From contig BNBH01000015.1 in assembly GCA_014655195.1 (NCBI GenBank), forward strand, positions 62,001 to 126,000: DNA of 64,000 nt, read 5' to 3'. The position numbers and the translations under genes are program-made. Shown piece by piece: positions 7,969 through 15,998 of this stretch. This stretch comes from Streptomyces cellulosae. GTDB lineage: Bacteria; Actinomycetota; Actinomycetes; Streptomycetales; Streptomycetaceae. The notes under the pieces were generated by a model. The model saw only the letters and a list, made by a program, of their open reading frames with translations. It made no database searches and was not told the DNA's origin. The stretch's first letter is position 1. The number at the start of each line of letters is the position of its first letter.

Positions 7969-9361
7969 AGCTGTCGTCATCGGTGCCGGACTGTCCGGCA
8001 TGCTGGCCGCGGCCGTCCTGTCCGCCGCGGGGGCGGACGAGGTGGTCGTGGTGGACCGGGACGAGCTGCCCGACGGTCCGGCGCACCGCCGGGGGCTGCC
8101 CCAGGGGCGGCACGCGCATCTGCTGATGGCGGGCGGACTCCGGGCGATGGAGGAGCTGCTGGAGGGCGCGGAACTGCGCAAACGCCTGCTGGCGGCCGGG
8201 GCCCACGAGATACCCCTGAACTCGGGCATGGTGGCGCTCACCCCCGAGGGCTGGCTGCGGCGCTGGCGGCGCACAGGACCGTCCATGCTGACCTGCACGC
8301 GGGCGCTGCTGGACTGGGTGGTGCGGGAGGCGGTGCTGGAGCGGGCCCCGGTGAGGGTCCGCAAGGGTGCCGTGGTGGGGCTGACCGGCACGGCGGATCA
8401 GGTGCGCGGGGTGCGGCTGGCGGAACCGGGCGGGGACGTCGGCCTGGACGCGGACCTGGTCGTCGACGCGAGCGGCCGCGGCACCCGGGTGGTGAGCTGG
8501 CTCGACGGGCTCGGCGTGACGGGGGTGCGGGAGCGGGCCGTGGACTCGGGGCTGGTGAACGCCACCCGGCTCTACCGGGTGCCGGAGGGTGCGGAGGACT
8601 TCCCGCTGACGATCGTGCAGCCCAACCCGTATCTGTCCCGGCCGGCGCGCAGCGCGATGGTCATGCCGGTGGAGGGCGGCCGCTGGCTGGTGAGCTGCGG
8701 CGGGTCGCGCGGCGGGGAGCCGCCGTCCGACCCGGAGGGGTTCCTCCGGTACACGCTGGCGCTGCCCGACCCGATCGTCGGGCGGCTGATCTCGGGCGCG
8801 GAACCGCTGGGCGACGTGCATCTGAGCCGCTCGACCAGCAACGTACGGCGCTATCTGGAGAAGCTGCCGCGGTGGCCGGAGCGGTTCGTGGTGCTCGGCG
8901 ACGCCCTGGCCACGTTCAACCCGGCGTACGGGCACGGCATGTCGGTGGCCGCGTTCGGGGCGCGGGTGCTGAGCCGGGAGCTGACCCGGGGCGGCATGAC
9001 GACGCCCGGTCTGGCACGGCGGGTGGTGCGGGGCGCCGCGCGGGCGGCGGAACCGGCCTGGACCATGGCCGTCAGCCAGGACGTGCTCTACCCGGACGTA
9101 CGCGGCGGCGGCCGCCCCTCCCCGGCGGACCGCCTGGTGACGGCGTACACCCGCCGCATGATGCGCGCGGCGACCGGCTCGTTCACGGCGGCGTCGGTGA
9201 TCTGGGACGTGACGAGCCTGCTGACTCCGCCGACCCGCATGTTCCGCCCGACGGCAGCTGTGGCCGCCCTTGCGGGCCCGCCACTGCCCCCGCTGACGGA
9301 GGCGCCGCTGACGACGCAGGAGCGGGAGCTGGTACGGAGGCTGGACCGGACGGGGGTGTGA
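7958..9361 (+). CDS. FAD-dependent oxidoreductase / monooxygenase-like
   Basis: The product has 467 residues. The N-terminal Rossmann motif VIGAGLSGMLAA binds the FAD ADP moiety. GDALATFNPAYGHGMS near residue 310 is the second FAD motif typical of the para-hydroxybenzoate hydroxylase, halogenase and geranylgeranyl-reductase superfamily. GLPQGRHAHLL near residue 50 is seen in the clade often annotated simply as FAD-binding monooxygenase. The substrate cannot be predicted. The gene starts inside the end of the third membrane-protein gene (11-base overlap) and is the last gene of the operon. A hairpin follows its stop. FAD oxidoreductases of this clade accompany MAB_1171c genes in other actinomycetes, as far as I recall, which supports a functional link. 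Confidence 0.75.
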   Translation: MSRRAVVIGAGLSGMLAAAVLSAAGADEVVVVDRDELPDGPAHRRGLPQGRHAHLLMAGGLRAMEELLEGAELRKRLLAAGAHEIPLNSGMVALTPEGWLRRWRRTGPSMLTCTRALLDWVVREAVLERAPVRVRKGAVVGLTGTADQVRGVRLAEPGGDVGLDADLVVDASGRGTRVVSWLDGLGVTGVRERAVDSGLVNATRLYRVPEGAEDFPLTIVQPNPYLSRPARSAMVMPVEGGRWLVSCGGSRGGEPPSDPEGFLRYTLALPDPIVGRLISGAEPLGDVHLSRSTSNVRRYLEKLPRWPERFVVLGDALATFNPAYGHGMSVAAFGARVLSRELTRGGMTTPGLARRVVRGAARAAEPAWTMAVSQDVLYPDVRGGGRPSPADRLVTAYTRRMMRAATGSFTAASVIWDVTSLLTPPTRMFRPTAAVAALAGPPLPPLTEAPLTTQERELVRRLDRTGV

Positions 9362-9364
9362 GGA

Positions 9365-9385
9365 CGCGGGAGTCGGACTCCCGCG
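9365..9385. terminator. Bidirectional terminator hairpin
   Basis: A 10-bp perfect inverted repeat (arms 9365-9374 and 9376-9385) lies between two convergent genes, four bases after the FAD oxidoreductase stop. Confidence 0.65.
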
Positions 9386-9410
9386 CCGTCCCGGCCTCTT
9401 GGGGCCCGCC

Positions 9411-10262
9411 CTAACCCGCGAACGCGGGCTGGGCGACACCCTTGCCCGCTCCCGGGACCACCAGCAAGGAACCGGCCAGCGGGTGCGGGGCCGTGAGGCC
9501 CACCCGGGCCGTGGTGATGTAGAGGTCGGTGAGGCCGGGGCCGCCGAAGGCGCAGCAGGTGACGCGGGGGACGGGCAGGTCGATCACCCGGTCCAGGTCG
9601 CCGGACGGCGTGTAGCGGCGTACCGCTCCGCCGTCCCACAGGGCCACCCACACACAGCCGTCGGCGTCGACGGTGAGGCCGTCGGGGAAGCCGGCGCCCT
9701 CCTCGATCTCCGCGAGCGGGCGGCGGTTCGAAAGCGTGCCGTCCTCGCCGTAGTCGAACACGTCGACGCGGCGGGTGGGCGTGTCGATGTAGTACATCAG
9801 CCGGCCGTCAGGGCTCCAGCCGGTGCCGTTGCTGACCGTCACGTCGTCCAGGAGGACGGTGACCTGGCCGTCCCCGGTCACCCGGGACAGCGTGCCGCCG
9901 CCGGGCGCCTCGTCGTAACGCATGGTGCCCGCGAGGAGGCTGCCGTCGGGGGCCACGGCGGCGTCGTTGCCGCGGCGGCCCGGGACCGGCTCGCGGTGCA
10001 GCCAGCGGAAGGTGTCGTCGGGGTCGAGCAGACCGACGCCGTCCCGCAGGTTCAGCACCAGGCCACCGCCCACGCGCGGCTTGGCCGCGCCCACGTGCTG
10101 CTCGGTACGGCGCACGGTGCGGCGGCCGGTGGCCGGGTCGTAGGTGTGCACCCGGGAGTTGAGGATGTCGATCCACAGCAGCCGCCCGGTGGCCGGGTCC
10201 CAGGTGGCCCCCTCGCCCAGTTCCGCCTCCGCGCGGACCGCGACGTCGAACGCGAGTGTCAT
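9411..10262 (-). CDS. SMP-30/gluconolactonase family sugar lactonase
   Basis: The product has 283 residues, a six-bladed propeller of the SMP-30/gluconolactonase/LRE family. Members hydrolyse sugar lactones such as gluconolactone or pentonolactones with a divalent metal. The metal ligands are recognisable in order: Glu in GEGATWD near residue 17, Asn in SNGTGWSPDG and Asp in GFPDGLTVD. Its start overlaps the stop of the upstream IclR gene (ATGA), so the two genes form an operon and the regulator probably controls the lactonase. The lactone substrate is not shown by the sequence. Nearby pentose and galactose glycosidases make an aldonolactone plausible. Confidence 0.85.
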   Translation of the reverse strand: MTLAFDVAVRAEAELGEGATWDPATGRLLWIDILNSRVHTYDPATGRRTVRRTEQHVGAAKPRVGGGLVLNLRDGVGLLDPDDTFRWLHREPVPGRRGNDAAVAPDGSLLAGTMRYDEAPGGGTLSRVTGDGQVTVLLDDVTVSNGTGWSPDGRLMYYIDTPTRRVDVFDYGEDGTLSNRRPLAEIEEGAGFPDGLTVDADGCVWVALWDGGAVRRYTPSGDLDRVIDLPVPRVTCCAFGGPGLTDLYITTARVGLTAPHPLAGSLLVVPGAGKGVAQPAFAG

Positions 10263-11032
10263 GCCATGCTCCTGTGGCCCAGCCGCTCGGAGAGGTCCGC
10301 GGCGCCCTTGACGGCGAGCTGCTCCAGCTCGTCCAGGCGCTCGTCGCTCCAGCGGATCATCGGTACGGAAATGGACAGCGCGGCGACGACCTGCCCGGTG
10401 CGGTCGCGCACCGGGGCGGCGACGCAGGACACGTCCGGGTTGGACTCGCGGCTCTCCACGGCCACACCCCGCGTACGGATCTCGGCGAGGGTCTCGCGCA
10501 GGACGGCCGGGTCGGTGATGCTGTTCGGGGTCATCGCGGTCAGCTCCGCGCCGTCGGGGAAACGCGCGGCCAGTTCCTGCTCGGGAAGGGAGGCCAGCAG
10601 CATCTTGCCGACGGAGGTGCAGTGCGCGGGGAGCCGGCGGCCGGCCGCCGACACCATCCGCACCGCGTGGGTGGAGTCCACCTTGGCGATGTAGATGACG
10701 TCGGTGTCCTCCAGGATCGCCACGTGCACGGTCTCGTCGCAGGTCTCGGCGACGGAACGGGCGACCTGCTGCCCCTCGGCGGCCAGGTCCAGGTGCTCGG
10801 CGTACCGGGCGCCGAGCTGGTACGGCCGTACGCCCAGCCGGTAGCGGCCGGGCTGGCCGGCGACCGGGACGACGTACTTGCGGGCGGCGAGCGTGGTGAC
10901 CAGCTCGTGGACGGTGGTGCGCGGCAACTGGAGCTTGCGCACGATGTCGGGGGCGGACAGCGTGCCGTCCCCGTCCAGGAAGAGCTCGAGAATGTCGAGA
11001 GCCCGGGTCACGGCTGGCACAAGTCGTCCCAC
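10259..11032 (-). CDS. IclR-family transcriptional regulator
   Basis: The product has 257 residues. It has an N-terminal winged helix-turn-helix (residues 8-65, with LQLPRTTVHELVTTL as recognition region) and a C-terminal IclR effector domain with CTSVGKMLLA and the conserved ESNPDVSCVAAPV stretch. The GTG at 11032 is chosen because AGGAGG lies nine bases upstream. A GTG four codons in is a weaker alternative. The gene is translationally coupled to the lactonase gene. An imperfect palindrome 18-32 bases upstream of the start may be its own operator. Confidence 0.9.
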   Translation of the reverse strand: MGRLVPAVTRALDILELFLDGDGTLSAPDIVRKLQLPRTTVHELVTTLAARKYVVPVAGQPGRYRLGVRPYQLGARYAEHLDLAAEGQQVARSVAETCDETVHVAILEDTDVIYIAKVDSTHAVRMVSAAGRRLPAHCTSVGKMLLASLPEQELAARFPDGAELTAMTPNSITDPAVLRETLAEIRTRGVAVESRESNPDVSCVAAPVRDRTGQVVAALSISVPMIRWSDERLDELEQLAVKGAADLSERLGHRSMA

Positions 11033-11049
11033 GACCGGCCCCTCCTAGC

Positions 11050-11064
11050 GTTCGATATACCAAC
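11050..11064. promoter_or_regulatory. Candidate IclR-family operator
   Basis: GTTCGATATACCAAC is an imperfect 15-bp palindrome with GTT..AAC ends and G.....C inside. It lies just upstream of the IclR gene. IclR proteins usually autoregulate through short palindromes of this style. No test is possible here. Confidence 0.4.
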
Positions 11065-11124
11065 AAACGATCGGCATGACGAACATAGGCTAGCCATCCC
11101 CCACCCCAGGGGCAACGCCCAAAA

Positions 11125-11227
11125 GGGGCGCGGGGAACGGCGCGACCAGCCACGACGAACCCGCACGGGCCCAACGCCCCGCACCACCCACCCCCTCATG
11201 GGCGCGGGGAACCGCGCGACCAGCCCC
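11125..11227. repeat. Two direct copies of a Streptomyces intergenic repeat
   Basis: Copies at 11125-11153 and 11200-11227 share the core GGCGCGGGGAAC.GCGCGACC followed by AGCC. The second copy folds as GCGCGG-GGAA-CCGCGC with a GNRA-type tetraloop. The motif is a dispersed intergenic element familiar from Streptomyces chromosomes, and a third, degenerate copy is at 43374. The 223-base gap holds nothing else recognisable apart from the operator. Confidence 0.65.
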
Positions 11228-11255
11228 CGCCCACCCGCACCCGGCGGCGAACCCC

Positions 11256-12497
11256 CTACTCACCCCCGCCCCCCAACACCCCCCTCAACCGCTGCGCCCG
11301 TAACACCAACTCCAACTCGAACCGCCGATCCGGATCGTCCACCGACCCCCCGAACAACTCCCGTATCTGCCGCAACCGGTACCGCACCGTCTGCGGATGC
11401 ACCCCCAACCGCGCCGCCACCTCCGGCGCCCCGCCGCGCGTCTCCAGCCATGCCAGCAGCGTCTCCGCCAGCCGCCGCCCATGCGCGGGGGCGCAGTGCG
11501 CGAGCGGCGCCAGACACCGCAGCGCGAGATCGTCGATCAGCTCCTCCGGCTGCAGCAGCACCAGCGCCTCGGTGTGCTCGGTGCAGTACAGCACCTCCCC
11601 GCACGGCAGCAGCCCCCGCTCCATCAGCCGCACCGCCGCCTCCGCCCAGCGCAGCGACTTCGCCGCCTCGGTGACCGGCACGGGCGGCCCGATCGCCCCG
11701 GACCAGCCGGCGAGCGCCCGGTGCAGCAGCTCGGGGCGGCCGGCCGCGTCCGGCTCGGGCACGACCATGCGGGGCCGCTCGTGCTCCATGTCGAGCAGTA
11801 CCCCCTGCCCCACCGCGGGCGCGACGGCCTCGCGCGCGGGCCGCAGCAGCACGCCCGCCGCGACCCGGTCGGGCACGGGCCAGCCGATGCGGGCGGCGCG
11901 TTCGGCGAGCGCGTCGGCCGGGTCGCCCCGGTGGTGCTCGGCGAGCATCAGGTCCATCAGCCGCCGCTGCAGCCGCAGCCGCTCCCCCGCCTGACGCGCG
12001 GCCGCCTCGGCGTACCCGCGTACCGACTGGTCGACCAGCCCGTCCAGGTACTCGTAGCCGGCGTCGACGAGTTCGTACATGGCGGGCGGCGGGATGTCGA
12101 GGCGCTGGCCGATCTCGGCGAACCGGCGCCAGGCCATGCGGACGCCCATCCGGTAGGTCGCCTGGAGGGCGTCCAGGGAGCGCCCGTTGAGCCCTTCGCC
12201 GCGTCCGAAATCCTGGAAGACGCCGGGCGGCACGGTGGGCCGGCCCACCGAATGGTCGCCGTGGGCGAGGTGCCGGACGAACACCTCGATGGCGCGGCGG
12301 ATGCCGATGAGGGCCATGGGCTCGCCGGAGTCGTCGAGGACGACCGGTAGATGCGGGTACTCGCGCCGGATCTCGCCCATGATCTCCTCGGCCAGCGCGG
12401 GCGCCTCGGCGAGGGCGATCTCGGCGAACCGGCGTACCTGGTGGCGGGGTACGGCGTGCCAGGCGGAGCGGGCGGGCAGGGTGCGGGAGGCCGTCAC
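11256..12497 (-). CDS. PucR/CdaR-type helix-turn-helix regulator
   Basis: The product has 413 residues. The C-terminal 60 residues form the PucR-type HTH, with VHPQTVRYRLRQIRELFG as the recognition region. The N-terminal half (residues 20-190) is the helical domain seen in many Streptomyces PucR-like regulators, with ATYRMGVRMAWRRF. A degenerate GGDEF-like middle region lies between. The ligand is unknown. The GTG at 12497 has GGGGAG seven bases upstream. That ribosome site lies within the last codons of the tiny upstream gene, which stops only three bases before, so the two genes are co-transcribed and probably co-translated. This family includes the fatty-acid regulator FasR, but no fab genes are adjacent here. 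Confidence 0.8.
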   Translation of the reverse strand: MTASRTLPARSAWHAVPRHQVRRFAEIALAEAPALAEEIMGEIRREYPHLPVVLDDSGEPMALIGIRRAIEVFVRHLAHGDHSVGRPTVPPGVFQDFGRGEGLNGRSLDALQATYRMGVRMAWRRFAEIGQRLDIPPPAMYELVDAGYEYLDGLVDQSVRGYAEAAARQAGERLRLQRRLMDLMLAEHHRGDPADALAERAARIGWPVPDRVAAGVLLRPAREAVAPAVGQGVLLDMEHERPRMVVPEPDAAGRPELLHRALAGWSGAIGPPVPVTEAAKSLRWAEAAVRLMERGLLPCGEVLYCTEHTEALVLLQPEELIDDLALRCLAPLAHCAPAHGRRLAETLLAWLETRGGAPEVAARLGVHPQTVRYRLRQIRELFGGSVDDPDRRFELELVLRAQRLRGVLGGGGE

Positions 12498-12500
12498 GGG

Positions 12501-12653
12501 TCAGCTCCCCTGGTCGGCCTGCTCGTAGGTGATCAGTGGCGTGTTCGGCTGGTCGGGGGCGGCCTCGAGCAGGGCCACGACGCCGTACGCCGTTCCCACG
12601 GCGAGGACGGCGGCGAGCGCGACCGTCAGGCAGGCGGCGAGCAGTCTGGACAT
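12501..12653 (-). CDS. DUF2613-like small membrane protein (50 aa)
   Basis: The 50-residue product has one hydrophobic helix (residues 4-31, Ala/Leu/Val-rich) and a short polar tail with QPNTPLITYEQ. This pattern matches the small actinobacterial DUF2613 family, which has no established function. The ATG at 12653 is preceded by AGAGAGG. The gene is coupled to the PucR regulator downstream and divergent from the DUF3068 gene. DUF2613 genes are commonly found beside the DUF3068/AftD-like envelope locus, so the association here is probably not accidental. Confidence 0.65.
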   Translation of the reverse strand: MSRLLAACLTVALAAVLAVGTAYGVVALLEAAPDQPNTPLITYEQADQGS

Positions 12654-12741
12654 CGCAGGGTCAGCCTCTCTGTCGGGGAGGGTTCCCCACCCCCACGTGA
12701 CCGACCACCCCTGTCCGTCGTGCCCCAGTCTCGGCACGACA

Positions 12742-12770
12742 TTGACACTCCGTCAAGGGGCGCTTACGGT
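12742..12770 (+). promoter_or_regulatory. Strong housekeeping promoter of the envelope locus
   Basis: TTGACA (12742-12747), a 17-base spacer and TACGGT (12765-12770) give a near-consensus vegetative promoter. The predicted start near 12777 leaves an 88-base leader before the DUF3068 ATG at 12865. The leader shows no clear riboswitch or attenuator. Confidence 0.7.
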
Positions 12771-12864
12771 TCCCAGCTCCAGGGGGTGGGGACTCCCGCA
12801 CGCGCACTGTCCCGTACGGCGGGGCCCGTCAGCGGCCCGCCGACCGAGCCTCTGGAGTGCCCGG

Positions 12865-13836
12865 ATGCGCCGTTCAGTCTCCCCGTTCTCCCTGGTCCTG
12901 CTGGGTCTCGGCACCTTCCTCCTGGTGCTGGCGCCCCTCCTCGCCTGGTACGTGCAGCCACGGGCCGCCGTGAACCCCACCGACATCGACACCACCGCCG
13001 TCTACACCGGCCGGGGCAGCGTCTTCGACCTGGAGAAGGCCGAGACGGTGCCGGACCGGCGCATCACCGTCACCCAGCGGGTGCGGGGGAACGTGCGGGA
13101 GAGCGAGCGCAGCGGCAAGGCGGTGTGGGACGTCACCACGTCCGTCGACACCGACAGGACGCTGCCGGCCGCCGATCCGCACGACGCGCTGTCGTTCACC
13201 CCGCACCGCTGGGTGCTGGACCGGCGTACCACCGAGCCGGTGCAGTGCTGCGGCGCGAAGCCGCGCATCCAGGGCGAGGCGTATCTCAAGTTCCCCTTCG
13301 ACGTGCGGAAACGCTCCTACCGGTGGTGGGACAACACGCTCGGCGACACGGTCGTGCTGCGTTACCGGGGCACCGAGAAGGTCCTGGGCCACACCGGCTA
13401 CCGCTTCACCGGGTCGGTGCCGCCCACCCGCACCGGCACCCGGCTGGTGCCCGGCACCCTCGTCGGTCTGCCCGAGGCCGGACAGGTCGCGGCCGAGGAG
13501 TGGTACGCCAACCACGGCGTGGAGCTGGTCGTCGACCCGCGCACCGGCCGGGTGCTGTACGCACGGACCGGACCGCGGCAGACGCTGCGCGCCCCGGGCG
13601 GGACGAAGGACGCGGCGGTGCTGCTGGACGCCGAGAGGATCGCGTTCACCGAGGAGACCCAGCGGGCCGCCGTGGAGCAGGCGAAGGACGACGGTGCCCG
13701 GCTGCGGCTGCTGGGTGAGACCGCGCCGCTCGGCGCGGCGGCCGCGGGCGGCCTGTTCGCCGCGGCCGGTGCCGTTCTCCTGGCGCGGGGCCGGAAGGTG
13801 ACGGAGCGTCCGGATCCGTTCGCCCCGTCCGCATGA
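12865..13836 (+). CDS. DUF3068 membrane-anchored extracellular protein
   Basis: The product has 323 residues. An N-terminal helix (residues 8-27) and a C-terminal helix (about 288-308, before a short basic tail) bracket a large extracytoplasmic domain with CCGAKPRIQGEAYLKFPFD near the middle. This two-helix layout and the motif match DUF3068. Databases sometimes label the family PorA-like, but nothing here indicates a porin and Streptomyces has no mycolate outer membrane. The ATG at 12865 follows GGAG. The gene is first in the long plus-strand envelope locus, behind a near-consensus promoter. The role is unknown. Confidence 0.75.
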   Translation: MRRSVSPFSLVLLGLGTFLLVLAPLLAWYVQPRAAVNPTDIDTTAVYTGRGSVFDLEKAETVPDRRITVTQRVRGNVRESERSGKAVWDVTTSVDTDRTLPAADPHDALSFTPHRWVLDRRTTEPVQCCGAKPRIQGEAYLKFPFDVRKRSYRWWDNTLGDTVVLRYRGTEKVLGHTGYRFTGSVPPTRTGTRLVPGTLVGLPEAGQVAAEEWYANHGVELVVDPRTGRVLYARTGPRQTLRAPGGTKDAAVLLDAERIAFTEETQRAAVEQAKDDGARLRLLGETAPLGAAAAGGLFAAAGAVLLARGRKVTERPDPFAPSA

Positions 13837-14088
13837 CCCTCACCGAAAGAAGTGACTCCCGAGTAAGAAAAGCCGGAAATTGTCACGCCGGTGAGTAGCC
13901 GTGGGGAACGCCTGGGCGAAAACTGTGCCATCCCCACCCGCACACAGACCGTCCACACCCCCCACCCAGGACGTCCCGGGGTCCTCCTCAGGGCCCCGGC
14001 TCCGGGGCCGCCGGCCCCGCCCCACCCCCTGCGCACCACCCCGCGTTCCGCCCCACGCCGAGTCACACCGAGACGAGTTGGAGCACCG

Positions 14089-15228
14089 ATGCCCCAGCAC
14101 GTGCCGTCCTCGCTGCGCGCAGAACTCCCCGGCGCACGGCAGCGAACCCCGGCGCTCCCCCCACATCCGCGCCGGATCGTCTTCCTCGCCCACCGGGACC
14201 TGGGCAGCCCGTCCGCCGGCGGCTCCGAGCTGCTGGTCGACCGTCTCGCCGACGGCCTGACCAGACGCGGCCACCAGGTCACCCTGCTGTGCGGAGGGCC
14301 CGCGGCCTTCCGCGACTACCGGGTGGTGTCGGCGGGCGGACCGTACGACCACTACCTGCGCGCCCGTTCCGCGTTCGCCCGGCAGGTCGGCGACTGCGAC
14401 CTGCTGGTCGAGGTCTGCAACGGCATGCCGTACTTCGCGCCGCTGTGGCACCGCGGACCCACCCTGTGCCTGGTCAACCATGTGCACACCGATCTGTGGC
14501 CGATGCGGTTCGGCGGCCCGCTGGCGCCCGCCGCGCGGCTCGGCCGGAAGCTGGAGCACTGGGCCCTCGCCGGGGCGCACCGGCACGGCCTGGTCGTCGC
14601 GGTGTCCCCGTCCACGGCGCACGCCCTGCGGCGCATCGGCGTACCCCGGGACCGCATCCGTGTGGTGCACAACGGGGTCGCCGAGCCGGGCCCGCGCACC
14701 GAACGCTCCCCGGATCCGCTGTTCGTGGCGGTGGGCCGGCTCGTCGAGTACAAGCGGATCGACCTGCTGCTGCGGCTGTGGGAACGGGTCCGGCCGGTCA
14801 CCGGCGGCACCCTGGTGATCGTCGGCGACGGTCCCGAACGGGAGCGTCTGGAGCGGCTCGCCGGGCCCGGCGTCCGGTTCACCGGGCATGTCTCCGAGGC
14901 CGAGAAGCACCGGCTGCTGTGCGCGGCCTGGCTGCTGCTGCACCCCTCCGCCGTGGAGGGCTGGGGCCTCGTCGTCACCGAGGCGGCGGCCCGGGAGACC
15001 CCGGCGGTCGCCTTCGACGTGCCCGGACTGCGCGACTCCGTACGGGACGGCGAGACGGGCGTGCTCGCCCGGGGCGAGTCCTCCTTCGCCGCCGCCTGGA
15101 TCTCCCTCACCCTGGCTCCTGAACGGCGCGCCCACATGGGCAAGGCGGCACGCGACGTCGCCGCCCGCTACCGGTGGGAGCACACCGTGCGCCAGTTCCG
15201 GGCGGTCGCCCGGGAGGCCGCACGGTGA
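14089..15228 (+). CDS. Family 4 glycosyltransferase (GT-B)
   Basis: The product has 379 residues. The N-terminal Rossmann half has GGSELLVDRLADGLTRRGH. The C-terminal half has VGRLVEYKRIDLLLRLWE and the nucleotide-sugar signature EGWGLVVTEAA, with the retaining-GT4 Glu pair. The predicted role is transfer of a sugar from a nucleotide donor to an envelope lipid or glycan on the cytoplasmic face. The ATG at 14089 follows TTGGAGC. The open frame extends 66 codons upstream, but that part is Pro/Arg-rich and non-family. The gene couples to the methyltransferase through a GTGA overlap. The 252-base gap upstream has no promoter I can defend. Confidence 0.88.
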   Translation: MPQHVPSSLRAELPGARQRTPALPPHPRRIVFLAHRDLGSPSAGGSELLVDRLADGLTRRGHQVTLLCGGPAAFRDYRVVSAGGPYDHYLRARSAFARQVGDCDLLVEVCNGMPYFAPLWHRGPTLCLVNHVHTDLWPMRFGGPLAPAARLGRKLEHWALAGAHRHGLVVAVSPSTAHALRRIGVPRDRIRVVHNGVAEPGPRTERSPDPLFVAVGRLVEYKRIDLLLRLWERVRPVTGGTLVIVGDGPERERLERLAGPGVRFTGHVSEAEKHRLLCAAWLLLHPSAVEGWGLVVTEAAARETPAVAFDVPGLRDSVRDGETGVLARGESSFAAAWISLTLAPERRAHMGKAARDVAARYRWEHTVRQFRAVAREAAR

Positions 15229-15998
15229 GACGTTCCCGCCGACCGGGAGGCACCGGCGCGTTGCCGGGAACCGGCAAGGATCCGTCGCTGCGGCGCTCCC
15301 TCGCGCTGTTCCGCGCCTTCCTGCGCGAGCAGGACGACCCGGACGCCTGTTACTCCCTGCTCGCCCGCGACGCCGTCGACCAGGTCGAGGCGTACGACGG
15401 GCCGGTGGCCGGGCGGGTCGTCGTGGACATCGGCGGCGGCAGCGGGCACGTCACCCGCGAGTTCCGCGCCCGGGGCGCGCTCGCCTGCCTGTGCGAGCCC
15501 GACGCGCGGGAGCTGGGCGGGAAGCCGCCCGAGGGCGCGGTGCTCGCGGACGGCTATCTGCTGCCGCTCGCCGACGGGGCCGCGGACGTCACGTTCTCCT
15601 CCAACGTGCTGGAGCACGTGGCCGATCCGCAGACCTTCCTCAGCGAGCTGGTGCGGGTGACCCGTCCGGGCGGGCTGATCTACGTGTCGTTCACCAACTG
15701 GCTGTCCCCGTGGGGCGGTCACGAGTGGGCGCCCTGGCACTACCTGGGCGCCGGACGGGCCCGCGCCCGGTACGAGCGCCGCACCGGCCGGCCCGCGAAG
15801 CACACCCTCGGCGAGAACCTGTTCGCCGTGCACGTCGGCCCCACCCTGCGCCAGGTGCGCGCCCGCGACGACGTGCGGATCGTCTCCGCGCGCTCCCGCT
15901 ACTGGCCGTTCCTGACGGAGACCGTGGTGAAGGCGCCCGGCCTCCGCGAGTTCGCCACCTGGAACCTCCTCCTCATCCTCCGGCGGTGTCCCGCATGA
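15225..15998 (+). CDS. Class I SAM-dependent methyltransferase
   Basis: The product has 257 residues. Motif I is VVDIGGGSGHVT near residue 65, followed by DGYLLPLADGAADVTFSSNVLEHV, typical of ubiE/type-11 methyltransferases. The target is unknown, and a glycan or lipid carrier is likely from the context. The GTG at 15225 overlaps the glycosyltransferase stop (GTGA), and the stop overlaps the start of the giant arabinofuranosyltransferase gene (ATGA). The three genes therefore form one tightly coupled unit. Confidence 0.85.
   Translation: MRRSRRPGGTGALPGTGKDPSLRRSLALFRAFLREQDDPDACYSLLARDAVDQVEAYDGPVAGRVVVDIGGGSGHVTREFRARGALACLCEPDARELGGKPPEGAVLADGYLLPLADGAADVTFSSNVLEHVADPQTFLSELVRVTRPGGLIYVSFTNWLSPWGGHEWAPWHYLGAGRARARYERRTGRPAKHTLGENLFAVHVGPTLRQVRARDDVRIVSARSRYWPFLTETVVKAPGLREFATWNLLLILRRCPA

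Noticed and set aside
12865..13836. Porin function for the DUF3068 protein
   Set aside because: The PorA label is a database carry-over. Two transmembrane helices with a soluble domain do not make a porin, and Streptomyces lacks a mycolate outer membrane.
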